Assembly (NCBI RefSeq): GCF_900114565.1
Contig: NZ_FOTM01000015.1
Coordinates: 17,360-81,359, forward strand
Direction: 5' to 3'
Length of the DNA stretch: 64,000 bases
From: Leifsonia sp. CL147
GTDB taxonomy: Bacteria > Actinomycetota > Actinomycetes > Actinomycetales > Microbacteriaceae
The notes below the pieces were generated by a model, which made no database searches, was not told where the DNA came from, and worked only from the letters and a program-made list of their open reading frames with translations. The position numbers and the translations under genes are program-made. Shown piece by piece: positions 8,044 to 16,629 of this stretch (the stretch's first letter is position 1; each line of letters opens with the position of its first letter).

Positions 8044-9312
8044 ATGAAGCAACACAAGGTTCGCGCATCCGTCGTCATCGGCGCGATCGCGGCATCCGCG
8101 CTGGCGCTGGCCGGATGCTCCGCCACCGGCGCCGGCTCGACGACGACCACCAGCGCGTCGACGACCGGCCAGACCATCAACTACTGGCTCTGGCAGGACA
8201 ACGCGACCGACACGACCTGGCAGCAGCTCGCCGACGAGTTCAACGCTCAGAGCGGCCACGGCAAGGTCACCCTCCAGGTCGTTCCCGCCGCGCAGTACCT
8301 GGACAAGCTGTCCACTGCGATCAGCAGCGGCAACGGCCCGGATGCGGCGCGCATGAAGGACTCGTGGATCGGCCAGTTCGTGGACGCCGGGGTGCTCGCG
8401 TCCCTCAACGACCGCATCGACGCGTGGAAGGGCAAGTCGTCGGTGGAGCCGAGCGCCTGGGACGCCGGCAAGGTGCCCGGTGGCGATCGGATCTACATGA
8501 TGCCGCACCAGAACACCGCGCTGTACATGTACTACAACAAGAAGCTGTTCGCGGATGCCGGCCTCCAGCCGCCGACCACGCAGAGCGAGATGCTCTCCGA
8601 CGCTCCGAAGCTCACCGGCAACGGACACTACGCGTTCGACGTCCGCGGTGGCGCCGGCGGCCAGGACCAGTGGGCCGCGTGGATGCTCGCGGGCGGAGCA
8701 CAGTTCGTGAACTCGTCCGGAAACGTGATCCTCGACAAGGCTCCGGCGGAGTCGGTGAACCAGAAGTACCTCGACCTGGCGAAGTACGCGCCTCCGGGAT
8801 CGGAGACGGCCGCCTTCTCGCAGGTGCAGAGCAACTTCCTCGCCGGGACCACGGCCACGATGATCCACCACATCGGCTCGCTCGCCGCCGTCCGGAAGCA
8901 GTTCGGCGACGGCGTCGGAGTCATCCCCGTGCCGGCCGCGAACCCCTCCAAGCCGTCCACCGTGCAGTCGATGAGCGGCAACGTCATCTTCGCGAACTCC
9001 AAGAAGCAGGAGCTCGCCTGGCAGTGGGAGACGTTCCTGCTGGGCGACGCGCAGATGCTGAAGATGAGCACCTCCCCGCAGGGGCAGCTGCCGGTCACCA
9101 AAGCCGTCGCAGCGAACGCGGCGTTCACGAAGGACCCGGCCTATCAGGTCGCCATCACCGCGGCCAAGACGGCGAAGAGCTGGCCGCAGCTGCCCGGCAC
9201 GACCACCGTCGTGAACGCCACCTGGTCCCCCACCATCCAGCAGGCGTTCTCCGGACAGCTGACCAGCGCGAAGATGCTGCAGGCGCTCGCCGCAGGGCTC
9301 AAGAAGAAGTGA
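8044..9312 (+). CDS. ABC sugar transporter, solute-binding lipoprotein
   Basis: 422 residues. A signal peptide with lipobox ALAGC (Cys 25) anchors the protein outside the membrane. The fold is of the extracellular solute-binding family 1 (carbohydrate uptake CUT1): TINYWLWQDNATDTTWQQLADEFN, then GNGPDAARMKDSWIGQFVDAGVLASLNDRI, GGDRIYMMPHQNTALYMYYNKKLFADAGL, and the late ANSKKQELAWQWETFLL region. It is followed within 2 bp by the first permease gene. No ATPase gene is in the operon, as usual for CUT1 systems that share an MsiK/UgpC-like ATPase encoded elsewhere. The substrate is not identifiable; context suggests a deoxy-sugar, uronate or related acid. Confidence 0.88.
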   Translation: MKQHKVRASVVIGAIAASALALAGCSATGAGSTTTTSASTTGQTINYWLWQDNATDTTWQQLADEFNAQSGHGKVTLQVVPAAQYLDKLSTAISSGNGPDAARMKDSWIGQFVDAGVLASLNDRIDAWKGKSSVEPSAWDAGKVPGGDRIYMMPHQNTALYMYYNKKLFADAGLQPPTTQSEMLSDAPKLTGNGHYAFDVRGGAGGQDQWAAWMLAGGAQFVNSSGNVILDKAPAESVNQKYLDLAKYAPPGSETAAFSQVQSNFLAGTTATMIHHIGSLAAVRKQFGDGVGVIPVPAANPSKPSTVQSMSGNVIFANSKKQELAWQWETFLLGDAQMLKMSTSPQGQLPVTKAVAANAAFTKDPAYQVAITAAKTAKSWPQLPGTTTVVNATWSPTIQQAFSGQLTSAKMLQALAAGLKKK

Positions 9313-9313
9313 C

Positions 9314-10225
9314 ATGACGACCACAGTCGCGGGGGGTCGAGGCGGCGTCAGACGTCGCTTCGACCCCACGATCCTCCTCTTCGTCTCGCCGACGCTGATC
9401 CTGCTGCTCGTCTTCGTCGCGTACCCGTTCCTGCGCGCGATCTGGCTCTCGCTGACGAAGACCACCCTCCTCGGGGGCACCGTCGGCTTCCTCGGGTTCG
9501 ACAACTTCGTCGCCCTGTTCCAGGATCCGCAGTTCGGCGCCTTCGTCGGGAACTCGGTCTTCTGGACCGTCGGCGGTGTCTGCCTGCAGCTGATCTTCGG
9601 GGTCATCGGGGCGCTGCTCCTGAACCAGAAGTTCCGGCTGCGCGGCACCGTCCGGGGCCTGGCCATGATCCCGTGGGCGACCCCGAGCGTGCTGGTGGCG
9701 CTGATCTGGCTCTGGCTGCTCGACCCCAACCGAGGACTGGTCAACACCGTCCTGGAGCACCTCGGCATCATGACGCATCCCGTCGCCTGGCTCTCCGACG
9801 CGCACACAGCGCTGCCGACGCTCATCGTCATCGATGCGTGGCAGGGCATCCCGTTCTTCGCGGTGATGGTCCTCGCGGCGCTGCAGGCGGTCCCCGAGGA
9901 GCTGAAGGAATCGGCGAGGACGGATGGATGCGGCCCGCTCGGAGTGTTCCGGCACGTCGTCGTCCCGTCGATCCTCCCGACGGTGCTGATCACGCTGGTG
10001 CTGCGGCTCATCTGGACCGCGAACTACATCGATCTCGCGTATGTCCTCACCGGAGGCGGCCCGGGGATCGCATCCACGACCATCCCGCTGCAGTCGTACC
10101 TCACGGCCTACAAGCAAGGACAGCTGGGCAGCGGCGCCGCCTACGCCGTGGTCCAGGCGATCGTGCTCGCGATCCTCGTCGTGATCTACCTGCGCCTCAC
10201 CCAGACGAAGGGGGTCAAGCGATGA
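9314..10225 (+). CDS. ABC sugar transporter permease 1 (MalF-like)
   Basis: 303 residues with six membrane segments. The permease-ATPase contact (EAA) loop reads EELKESARTDGCGPLGVFRHVVVPSILP near residues 195-222. The N-terminus (RFDPTILLFVSPTLILLLVFVAYPFLRAIWLSLTK) is typical of CUT1 MalF/UgpA proteins. The gene starts one base after the binding-protein stop and its TGA overlaps the ATG of the second permease (ATGA), so the three are translationally coupled. Together the two permeases form the membrane channel of the importer. Confidence 0.9.
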   Translation: MTTTVAGGRGGVRRRFDPTILLFVSPTLILLLVFVAYPFLRAIWLSLTKTTLLGGTVGFLGFDNFVALFQDPQFGAFVGNSVFWTVGGVCLQLIFGVIGALLLNQKFRLRGTVRGLAMIPWATPSVLVALIWLWLLDPNRGLVNTVLEHLGIMTHPVAWLSDAHTALPTLIVIDAWQGIPFFAVMVLAALQAVPEELKESARTDGCGPLGVFRHVVVPSILPTVLITLVLRLIWTANYIDLAYVLTGGGPGIASTTIPLQSYLTAYKQGQLGSGAAYAVVQAIVLAILVVIYLRLTQTKGVKR

Positions 10226-11133
10226 CCGCGAACGCTCTCGGCACGATCGACGGCCCGCGCACCGAGCGCATGCCGGCCGTCACGCCGCCGGGACGTCGAT
10301 CCTCCTCCGCGCGCCGGGTCGGGCGGGTGGGGCTGTATGTCCTCATCGCCGGGTGGATGATCGCGACCATCGGCCCCTACCTCGTGATGCTGCTGACCTC
10401 GTTCACGCCGAATCAGGACCTGGTCGCGAACGGGATGAGCAAGCTCCCGTCCGCGCTCAGCGTGCAGGGCTACGTCGAGCTCTTCACGACGACGCCGTTC
10501 CTCGCCTACATGCGCAACAGTCTGCTGGCTGCGCTGGGGACGGTCGTGCTGTCGCTGATCGTCGCGTCCGCCGCAGCCATCTCGCTGTCGCGCTTCCGTT
10601 TCCGTGGCCGCGGCGCACTGCTGACCGTCCTGCTGATCGCTCAGCTGTTCCCGGCAGTGCTGCTCGTGATCCCGCTGTCGACGATGCTCAAGGGCGCTGG
10701 CCTGCTCGACACCACCGCCGGCCTGATCCTCGTGTACACGACCTTCGCGACCCCGTTCGCGACCTACCTGCTGAAGGGCTTCCTCGACGGGCTGCCGCCG
10801 GAGCTCGACGAAGCAGCGACCGTGGATGGATGCACCAAGTTCCAGATGGTGCGCCACATCCTCTTCCCCCTGCTGAGGCCGGGGCTGACGGCCGCGGGAA
10901 CCTACATCTTCATCTTCTCGTGGAACGAGTTCCTCTACGCCCTGACGTTCACCTCGTCGACGAAGAGCCAGACCATCCCGATCGGCCTGCAGCTGTTCAT
11001 CGGCGACTACCAGATCCGCTGGGACCTGCTGACGGCCGGCGGCGTCATCGCGGCGGTGCCCGTCCTCCTCGGTTTCATGCTCGTCCAGAAGCAGCTCATC
11101 GGCGGTCTCGCCGCCGGCGCCGTCAAAGGCTGA
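10222..11133 (+). CDS. ABC sugar transporter permease 2 (MalG-like)
   Basis: 303 residues with six membrane segments. The EAA loop reads PPELDEAATVDGCTKFQMVRHILFPLLRPG near residues 189-218, followed by the typical MalG-type sequence FIFSWNEFLYALTFTS. It starts with an ATG that overlaps the stop codon of permease 1 (4 nt). A Ser/Arg-rich N-terminal tail of about 35 residues precedes the first helix. Followed after 34 bp by the enolase-superfamily gene, which has its own ribosome-binding site (GAAAGG). Confidence 0.9.
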   Translation: MTANALGTIDGPRTERMPAVTPPGRRSSSARRVGRVGLYVLIAGWMIATIGPYLVMLLTSFTPNQDLVANGMSKLPSALSVQGYVELFTTTPFLAYMRNSLLAALGTVVLSLIVASAAAISLSRFRFRGRGALLTVLLIAQLFPAVLLVIPLSTMLKGAGLLDTTAGLILVYTTFATPFATYLLKGFLDGLPPELDEAATVDGCTKFQMVRHILFPLLRPGLTAAGTYIFIFSWNEFLYALTFTSSTKSQTIPIGLQLFIGDYQIRWDLLTAGGVIAAVPVLLGFMLVQKQLIGGLAAGAVKG

Positions 11134-11167
11134 GCCGCTCCCCGCTCCACCTCTCGAAAGGCAACAC

Positions 11168-12298
11168 ATGACGATTCTGCAGACAGGATCCGGTCGGCTG
11201 ACCACCGGGATCCCCCGTATCGAAGGGGCGGAGATCTCGCTCGCGCGCGTGCCTCTCCCCCAGGGCCCGTGGGGCGACCAGATCCACCGGGTGACCGACA
11301 TCGAGGTCACCGTGGTCGACCTGCACGGCGACAACGGCCTGGTCGGAACGGGCTTCAGCCACACCTCCGGGATGGGCGCCCGCACGATCGGCGCGCTCGC
11401 GCACGAGATCGCGCCGACGCTGGTGGGCCAGCGGGTGTCACCGCGTGGCCTGTGGAATCGCGCGTACCGCTTCGTGCACGACATCGGCGGCGCAGGTGTC
11501 ACCACCCACGCGATCTCCGCGTTCGACATCGCGGCCTGGGACCTCCTCGGCAAGAGCCTGGGCGTCAACGTCATCGACATCATCGGCCGGGTGCGCGACA
11601 GCGTCCCTCTGTACGGAAGCGGCATCAATCTGAACCTCTCCGCCGACGAGGTCGTCGAGCAGGTGCGCCGCTGGAAGGCCGACGGCTATGCGGCCGCCAA
11701 AGTGAAGGTCGGCAAGCCCGACCTCGAGGAGGACGTCGAGCGGCTCGCGCGGATCCGCGAAGCGGTGGGAGCATTCCCGCTCGCCGTCGATGCCAACCAG
11801 GGATGGAACTACCCCCAGGCGCTCCGCGCGTTCTCGCGCTTCGAGCAGTTCGACCTGCTGTGGATCGAGGAGCCGCTCCCCGCGGACGACATCTCCGGCC
11901 ACGCGCGGCTGGCCCGCGAGGTGCGCACCCCGATCGGACTCGGCGAGAACGTCTACACGGTCGACCAGTTCGTCCAGTACTTCGACGGCGGCGGAGTCGA
12001 CTTCGTGCAGGCCGACCTCGGGCGCGTCGGGGGCATCACCGGATACCTCGACATCGCCGCGGCCGCGCGGACCCGCAACCTGCCGATGACGCCGCACTTC
12101 GTGATGGAGCTCAGCGCCAGCATCCTCGCCGCCGTCCCGAACATCTCGTACGCCGAGATGACGGACGGCGGGACGTGGACCGACCTCGGCATCTTCTCGT
12201 CGACCGGTGAGACGCGCCGCGGCGTCTACTACCCGCCCACCGCGCCCGGACACGGCCTGGTCCTCGACCGCGACTACCTCGCGGAACACCGCATCTGA
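11168..12298 (+). CDS. Enolase-superfamily sugar-acid dehydratase (mandelate racemase type)
   Basis: 376 residues. The barrel shows the mandelate-racemase subgroup signature: KxK base (Lys178 and Lys180 in AAAKVKVGK), metal ligands Asp208 (VDANQGW), Glu234 (WIEEPL) and Glu260 (GLGENV), and the Asp283/His310 dyad (QADLGR; TPHFVMEL). These are the residues used to abstract the alpha-proton of a sugar acid and eliminate water, giving a 2-keto-3-deoxy acid. The capping domain spans residues ~15-130. Neighbouring SDR and DHDPS-family genes fit a pathway acid -> keto-deoxy acid -> cleavage. The exact acid (for example fuconate, galactonate or another) cannot be read from the sequence. A racemase role is possible but less likely in this context. 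Confidence 0.8.
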   Translation: MTILQTGSGRLTTGIPRIEGAEISLARVPLPQGPWGDQIHRVTDIEVTVVDLHGDNGLVGTGFSHTSGMGARTIGALAHEIAPTLVGQRVSPRGLWNRAYRFVHDIGGAGVTTHAISAFDIAAWDLLGKSLGVNVIDIIGRVRDSVPLYGSGINLNLSADEVVEQVRRWKADGYAAAKVKVGKPDLEEDVERLARIREAVGAFPLAVDANQGWNYPQALRAFSRFEQFDLLWIEEPLPADDISGHARLAREVRTPIGLGENVYTVDQFVQYFDGGGVDFVQADLGRVGGITGYLDIAAAARTRNLPMTPHFVMELSASILAAVPNISYAEMTDGGTWTDLGIFSSTGETRRGVYYPPTAPGHGLVLDRDYLAEHRI

Positions 12299-12342
12299 CA
12301 CAGGACGTGGACGCAAGTCCCACGGGCAAGGAGATCAACTCG

Positions 12343-13176
12343 ATGGATGGAACCGAAGATCCGCTGTTCTCGGTGGCGGGCAGAATCGCGGTGGTGACAG
12401 GTGCGTTCGGCCAGATCGGCGCCGAGTTCGCCCGGGCGCTGCACGCACGCGGGGCACGCGTCGTCGTGACCTCCCGCGATGCCGACGCGGACGCGGGCGA
12501 ACGCCTGGGCATCGCGCAGGACCGGGACCGGCTGATGGCGGTCCAGCTGGACATCACCGACCAGGCGAGCGTAGAGGCCGCGTTCGATCGGGTCGTCGAT
12601 GCCTGGGGCATCCCGACGATCGTCGTCAACAACGCCGGCATCGACACGCAGCCCAGCGCGCCACCGGAGGTGTCCGGCCCGTTCGAGCAGTTCCCCGCCG
12701 AGGTGTTCCGGGAGGTCGTGGACACGAATCTCGTGGGCACCTTCCTCGTCACTCAGGCAGCGGGCCGCCGTATGCGAGAGGCGGGACTCGGAGGGTCGCT
12801 CATCAACGTCGGATCGATCTACGGGATGGTATCGCCGGTGCAGGACATCTATGCGTACAAGGCGGTCGATACGGGTGTGCCGTTCATCAAGCCGGTCGCC
12901 TATTCGGCCGCGAAGTCGGGGATCTACAACCTCACCCGGTACTGCGCCACCTACTGGGGCCGGACCGGGATCCGCGTGAATACGCTGACGCCGGCCGGAG
13001 TGTGGCGGGAGACGCAGGACGAGAAGTTCCACGCGAACTACGAGGCCCGCATCCCGATCGGCCGGATGGCGCAGGCCGACGAGTACAACGGCGCGCTGAT
13101 CTTCCTCGCGTCGGACGCCTCCCGCTACATGACGGGCTCGAACCTCGTGGTCGACGGGGGCTGGACCGCATGGTGA
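12343..13176 (+). CDS. Short-chain dehydrogenase/reductase
   Basis: 277 residues of classical SDR type. The cofactor motif is VVTGAFGQIGAEF (TGxxGxIG, residues 19-26), an Arg after strand 2 (SRD) hints at cofactor choice, NNAG is at 96-99, and the catalytic residues are Ser158 (GSIYG), Tyr187 and Lys191 (YSAAK). The C-terminus FLASDASRYMTGSNLVVDGGWTAW is standard. The ATG at 12343 is preferred over the GTG at 12307 because AAGGAG lies 8 nt upstream. An insertion around residues 162-183 (GMVSPVQDIYAYKAVDTGVPFIKP) before the catalytic Tyr is unusual and may shape the substrate pocket. Likely oxidises the sugar, lactone precursor or keto-deoxy acid of this pathway. Confidence 0.85.
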   Translation: MDGTEDPLFSVAGRIAVVTGAFGQIGAEFARALHARGARVVVTSRDADADAGERLGIAQDRDRLMAVQLDITDQASVEAAFDRVVDAWGIPTIVVNNAGIDTQPSAPPEVSGPFEQFPAEVFREVVDTNLVGTFLVTQAAGRRMREAGLGGSLINVGSIYGMVSPVQDIYAYKAVDTGVPFIKPVAYSAAKSGIYNLTRYCATYWGRTGIRVNTLTPAGVWRETQDEKFHANYEARIPIGRMAQADEYNGALIFLASDASRYMTGSNLVVDGGWTAW

Positions 13177-14138
13177 GCGACGTCATCGGTGAGCGGATCA
13201 TCGCCGCGACCCCCACTCCGATGCGTGCGGACGAGTCGGTCGATCTGGACAACCTCGCGGCACTCGTCGACATCGACATCGCGCGCGGAGTCGAGGGCAT
13301 CTACATCGGAGGGTCCACCGGCGAAGGGATGCTCCTGTCGCTCGAAGAGCGCGAGTCCGCCGCACGCACCGCCGTCGACGCCGCGGCGGGACGCGTCCCC
13401 GTCATCGCGCACGTCGGCGCCATGACGACCCGCGACGCGATCCGGCTGGCCCAGGCGGCGGAAGAGGCGGGCGTCGCGGCCGTCTCCATGATCCCTCCCC
13501 TCTACTACCACTACTCGACGGAGGAGGTCGTGGCTCACTACCGTGCCGTCATCGACCAGGTCGGCCTCCCGTTCATCGTCTACAACATCCCCCAGTTCAC
13601 CGGTCGCGACGTGGTGGAGGGAGGGTATGAGGCGCTGCTGTCGCTCCCCCAGGTCGTCGGCATCAAGCACACCTCGCAGAACCTGTTCGGCGCGGAACGT
13701 CTCGTGGCCCAGTATCCGGACGTGAAGCTCATCAACGGCTTCGACGAGCTCTACCTGCCCGCCCTCATGATGGGTGCGACCGCCTCCATCGGCACGACCG
13801 TCGGGCTGCAGATCGAGCTCTTCCGCTCGCTGCGGGCGCGCGTGAAGGCCGGCGACCTCGACGGCGCACGGACGGTGCAGGTGCGCATCAACGAGACGCT
13901 CGACGGGATGATCCGCGAAGGAGTGTTCCCGGCTGCCAAGTACCTGGTCGGCAAGTACGCCGTTGCGTGCGGTTCGTGCCGTCGACCGATGGCGGCGCTC
14001 ACCGCCGGCAACCGGGCGAACCTCGATGCGCTCTGGAGCCGGCTGCAGGACAGCATCGCGGCCACGGCAGCCGAAGACGCGGCGCGCGCGCGACATCCAC
14101 ACGGCACGCAGAACCTCACACCACAGGAGACGACATGA
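13170..14138 (+). CDS. DHDPS/N-acetylneuraminate lyase-family aldolase or dehydratase
   Basis: 322 residues. The family motifs are all present: GGSTGEG (48-53), Tyr138 in VYNIPQ, and the Schiff-base Lys166 in GIKHTSQN. The wording IPPLYYHYS and KHTS is closer to the N-acetylneuraminate lyase branch than to true DapA. In sugar-acid operons this family cleaves 2-keto-3-deoxy acids to pyruvate and an aldehyde, or dehydrates them. The ATG at 13170 overlaps the SDR stop by 7 nt (a GTG at 13173 would overlap by 4), and its own stop overlaps the next ATG (ATGA). The C-terminal ~25 residues (AAEDAARARHPHGTQNLTPQETT) are an unstructured tail. Confidence 0.85.
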   Translation: MVSDVIGERIIAATPTPMRADESVDLDNLAALVDIDIARGVEGIYIGGSTGEGMLLSLEERESAARTAVDAAAGRVPVIAHVGAMTTRDAIRLAQAAEEAGVAAVSMIPPLYYHYSTEEVVAHYRAVIDQVGLPFIVYNIPQFTGRDVVEGGYEALLSLPQVVGIKHTSQNLFGAERLVAQYPDVKLINGFDELYLPALMMGATASIGTTVGLQIELFRSLRARVKAGDLDGARTVQVRINETLDGMIREGVFPAAKYLVGKYAVACGSCRRPMAALTAGNRANLDALWSRLQDSIAATAAEDAARARHPHGTQNLTPQETT

Positions 14139-15769
14139 CCGACTACGCACTGCCCCCGACCCCCGTGCGGCCCGACGCCCCGGAGCGCACGGCCTATCTC
14201 ATCACCTCCGGCGACCTGCGCGAATCCGCGAACCTCGCGGGATGGCCGACACAGGTCGAACTGGAGGCCGCGGTCACCGGCGTGCTGAACGAGCTGGGCT
14301 GGCAGGTCATCCGGCCGTTCGGTGTCGACCCGGCGACCGGGCACGGCTTCATCTCGAGCCAGCGGATGGGCATGGAGATCTTCACGAAGATCCCGCCGGA
14401 GTCGCCGCTCGTCGTCGCGATCGCGAACTGGCAGTACTCCCACCACATCCTCGCCGGGCTCCGCACGCACCGTGGGCCGATCCTGACGGTCGCGAATTTC
14501 GCCGGCGACTGGCCGGGGCTCGTCGGCCTCCTGGGACTGAACGCGGGCCTCACGAAGATGGGCAAGCCGTACGCGACGACCTGGTCGGTCGACTTCACCG
14601 ACGACTGGTTCCGCGACGGCCTGCGCGAGTGGGTGGAGACGGGGGCCATCGTGCACGACGCCTCCCACGTCCGTCCCCTGCCGGAGCTGCCCGGCACCCC
14701 GGAGGTGGCCCTCGGACGCGCGCTCGGCGATCAGCTCCTGACGGACAAGGCCATCATCGGCGTGTTCGACGAGGGCTGCATGGGCATGTACAACGCGATC
14801 TTCGACGACGAGCTGCTGAACCGCATCGGCGTGTACAAGGAGCGCCTCTCGCAATCCGCGCTGTACGCGGAGATGCTGCGCGTGACGGATGCCGAGGCGG
14901 ATAGCGTTTACGACTGGCTGATCGGCCACGGCATGACCTTCGTCTACGGGGAGGATGCGGCAACCGAGCTCACCCGCGATCAGGTGCAGTGGCAGCTGAG
15001 GATGTACATCGCGGCCCTGCGCATCGCGGACGACTTCGGACTGGATGCCGTCGGCATCCAGTACCAGCAGGGCCTGAAGGACCTCGTTCCGGCGTCGGAC
15101 CTCGCGGAGGGCATGCTGAACTCCACCGAGCGGCCGCCGGTCCTCAGCCGGGACGGATCGCGGGAGCTGCACGCCGGCCGCGCCTTCCCGCACTTCAACG
15201 AGGCCGACGAGGGCGTCGCGGTCGATGCGCTCGTGACCGACCGCGTGTGGCGCGCGATGGGACTCGTGCCCGACAACACCCTCCACGATGTCCGCTGGGG
15301 CGAGGAGTTCGACGGCGAGTTCGTATGGGTCTACGAGATCTCCGGCTCGGTGCCGGCCTCTCACCTGGGCGGCTGGCAGAACGCGGAGGGATGGCGCCAG
15401 GGCCACGTCTTCTTCCCGGCCGGCGGCGCCACGATCAACGGCGTCTCCCAGCCCGGCGAGGTCGTGATCTCGCGCGTCTTCATCGCCGAGGGCATCCTGC
15501 AGGCCGACATCTTCCGCGCCACCGTCGTGGAGTTGCCGGCGGAGGAGACGCAGCGACGGAAGGACGCCACCAACCCGGAGTGGCCGATCGCCAACGTGGT
15601 GCTGCACGACGTCACGCGCGACCAGTTCATGGCGCGCCATAAGGCGAACCACGCCCAGGTCGCCTACGCGCCGGACGCGGAGACCGCCGACAAGGCGCTC
15701 GCGGCGAAGGCGGCGATGCTCGACCGTGTCGGGATCCGGGTCAACCTGGTGGGCCGTGTGAACCTCTGA
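14135..15769 (+). CDS. Large sugar-metabolism protein resembling the fucose/arabinose isomerase group
   Basis: 544 residues from an ATG overlapping the upstream stop. The N-terminal half reads like a sugar isomerase Rossmann domain (AYLITSGDLRESANLAGWPTQ; VVAIANWQYSHHILAGL; GPILTVANFAGDWPGLVGLLGLNAGLTKMG; IGVFDEGCMGMYNAI). The C-terminal half contains ALRIADDFGLDAVGIQYQQGLKDLVPASDLAEGMLNSTERPPV, followed by a beta-rich end. This is the arrangement of FucI-related proteins (COG2407 type), but I place it from memory of pattern, not from a match. His, Asp and Glu candidates for a Mn2+ site (FDEGCMG; HFNEADEG) are visible. It is the last gene of the operon, and probably isomerises the incoming sugar or an intermediate. 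Confidence 0.55.
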   Translation: MTDYALPPTPVRPDAPERTAYLITSGDLRESANLAGWPTQVELEAAVTGVLNELGWQVIRPFGVDPATGHGFISSQRMGMEIFTKIPPESPLVVAIANWQYSHHILAGLRTHRGPILTVANFAGDWPGLVGLLGLNAGLTKMGKPYATTWSVDFTDDWFRDGLREWVETGAIVHDASHVRPLPELPGTPEVALGRALGDQLLTDKAIIGVFDEGCMGMYNAIFDDELLNRIGVYKERLSQSALYAEMLRVTDAEADSVYDWLIGHGMTFVYGEDAATELTRDQVQWQLRMYIAALRIADDFGLDAVGIQYQQGLKDLVPASDLAEGMLNSTERPPVLSRDGSRELHAGRAFPHFNEADEGVAVDALVTDRVWRAMGLVPDNTLHDVRWGEEFDGEFVWVYEISGSVPASHLGGWQNAEGWRQGHVFFPAGGATINGVSQPGEVVISRVFIAEGILQADIFRATVVELPAEETQRRKDATNPEWPIANVVLHDVTRDQFMARHKANHAQVAYAPDAETADKALAAKAAMLDRVGIRVNLVGRVNL

Positions 15770-15807
15770 GGCGGGCTGTTCCATCTCGCCGGTCGATCGA
15801 GGCGAGG

Positions 15808-16389
15808 CTACGGGCGCCCGTGACTTCCGCCGGAGTGGCCGGAACCGCCCGGCGCCGCGGGAGCGCCATGACTCGAGTGATCGGCGGACCCGTTCGGCTG
15901 CGCAGCTGCCTCGGGAGCATCAGAAGTCGGGTCCGGCGTTGGCGTCGCACCCTTCCCCGCGCCCTGTCCCGCTGCGGGCTTAGGCGTCAGGACCACCGCG
16001 CAGTAGGCCGCAATGCCGTCCGCGCCTCCGGAGGCCTTCGCGAGCGAGGCGTAGGCAACCGACGTCGGGGCGAGGCCGCCGTGCTGGAACGCGGTGCACA
16101 ATCCATGCGCTGCCGGACCCGTCGCGTCCGGCCCCGCCGGGGCTGTTGCGCTGGGATCCGGTGTCGGTGTTTCGGTGGCGTCGTCGGTTGGCTCTGCAGT
16201 CGGCGTTCCGGTGGCAGTGTCGGTAGGCGCCGCGGCCGGAGCGCCGAGGAGCGAATGCGCATCGTCCTGCAGACCGGGCGGAAGCGAGCCGGTGTACGCG
16301 GCGGCTGCGGAGCCGCCCACCGTGATCGTTCCGAGCGCGATAAGCGCAATGGCCAGCTTGCTGCCGACGACCGCGGTGATGAGCGACAT
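15808..16389 (-). CDS. Secreted or membrane-anchored Pro/Thr/Ala-rich protein
   Basis: 193 residues from the ATG at 16389 (MSLITAVVGSKLAIALIALGTITVGGSAAAAYTGSLP). One membrane or signal helix is followed by a low-complexity stretch rich in Thr-Pro-Asp-Glu (TATGTPTAEPTDDATETPTPDPS), a short conserved-looking core (HGLCTAFQHGGLAPTSVAYASLAKASGGADGIAAYCAVV) with two cysteines, and a Gly/Ser/His tail. Similar proteins are common in Microbacteriaceae and often called hypothetical; no function is known. It converges with the sugar operon. A weak stem (CTCGCC 15785-15790 / GGCGAG 15801-15806) lies in the gap. Confidence 0.65.
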   Translation of the reverse strand: MSLITAVVGSKLAIALIALGTITVGGSAAAAYTGSLPPGLQDDAHSLLGAPAAAPTDTATGTPTAEPTDDATETPTPDPSATAPAGPDATGPAAHGLCTAFQHGGLAPTSVAYASLAKASGGADGIAAYCAVVLTPKPAAGQGAGKGATPTPDPTSDAPEAAAQPNGSADHSSHGAPAAPGGSGHSGGSHGRP

Positions 16390-16590
16390 GGCCTGGATTC
16401 TCCTGATCTCCGTTGGTACCTGCGTAGGCACGAGCAACCGTCGTCGGGAATCGCGGTCAGGGACCAGGATTGCGGCTTGCCGGGAGAGGCTGCAAGCCCC
16501 CGTGCGAGGTACCCGCAGATGTATCGCGGCCGTGGGCGCAAGTGCTTCCTGGCCGCCGACCGACTGCCACCTGGTTCGCCCGAGTGCCTG

Positions 16591-16626
16591 CTATACTGCA
16601 TTGAGTATAACCATAAGGAGGTGATC
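16591..16626 (+). promoter_or_regulatory. Promoter/operator dyad and extended Shine-Dalgarno of XRE module, copy 1
   Basis: TATACT (16592-16597, a good -10 box) and AGTATA (16604-16609) form a dyad around GCATTG, so a repressor bound here would cover the -10. AAGGAGGTGATC (16615-16626) is a 12-nt perfect complement to the 3' end of 16S rRNA, placing the start at the ATG 16630 with 8 nt between AGGAGG and ATG. Both elements are conserved at copy 2 (39132-39169). Confidence 0.65.
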
Positions 16627-16629
16627 GGC

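Noticed and set aside
7267..10011. 914-codon leftward frame opposite the GntR and transporter genes
   Set aside because: Ser/Arg/Thr-rich shadow with no motif; the + strand genes are clear families.
12307..12342. GTG start for the SDR gene at 12307
   Set aside because: The ATG at 12343 has a good AAGGAG site and leads directly to the Rossmann start; the upstream codons have no ribosome-binding site.
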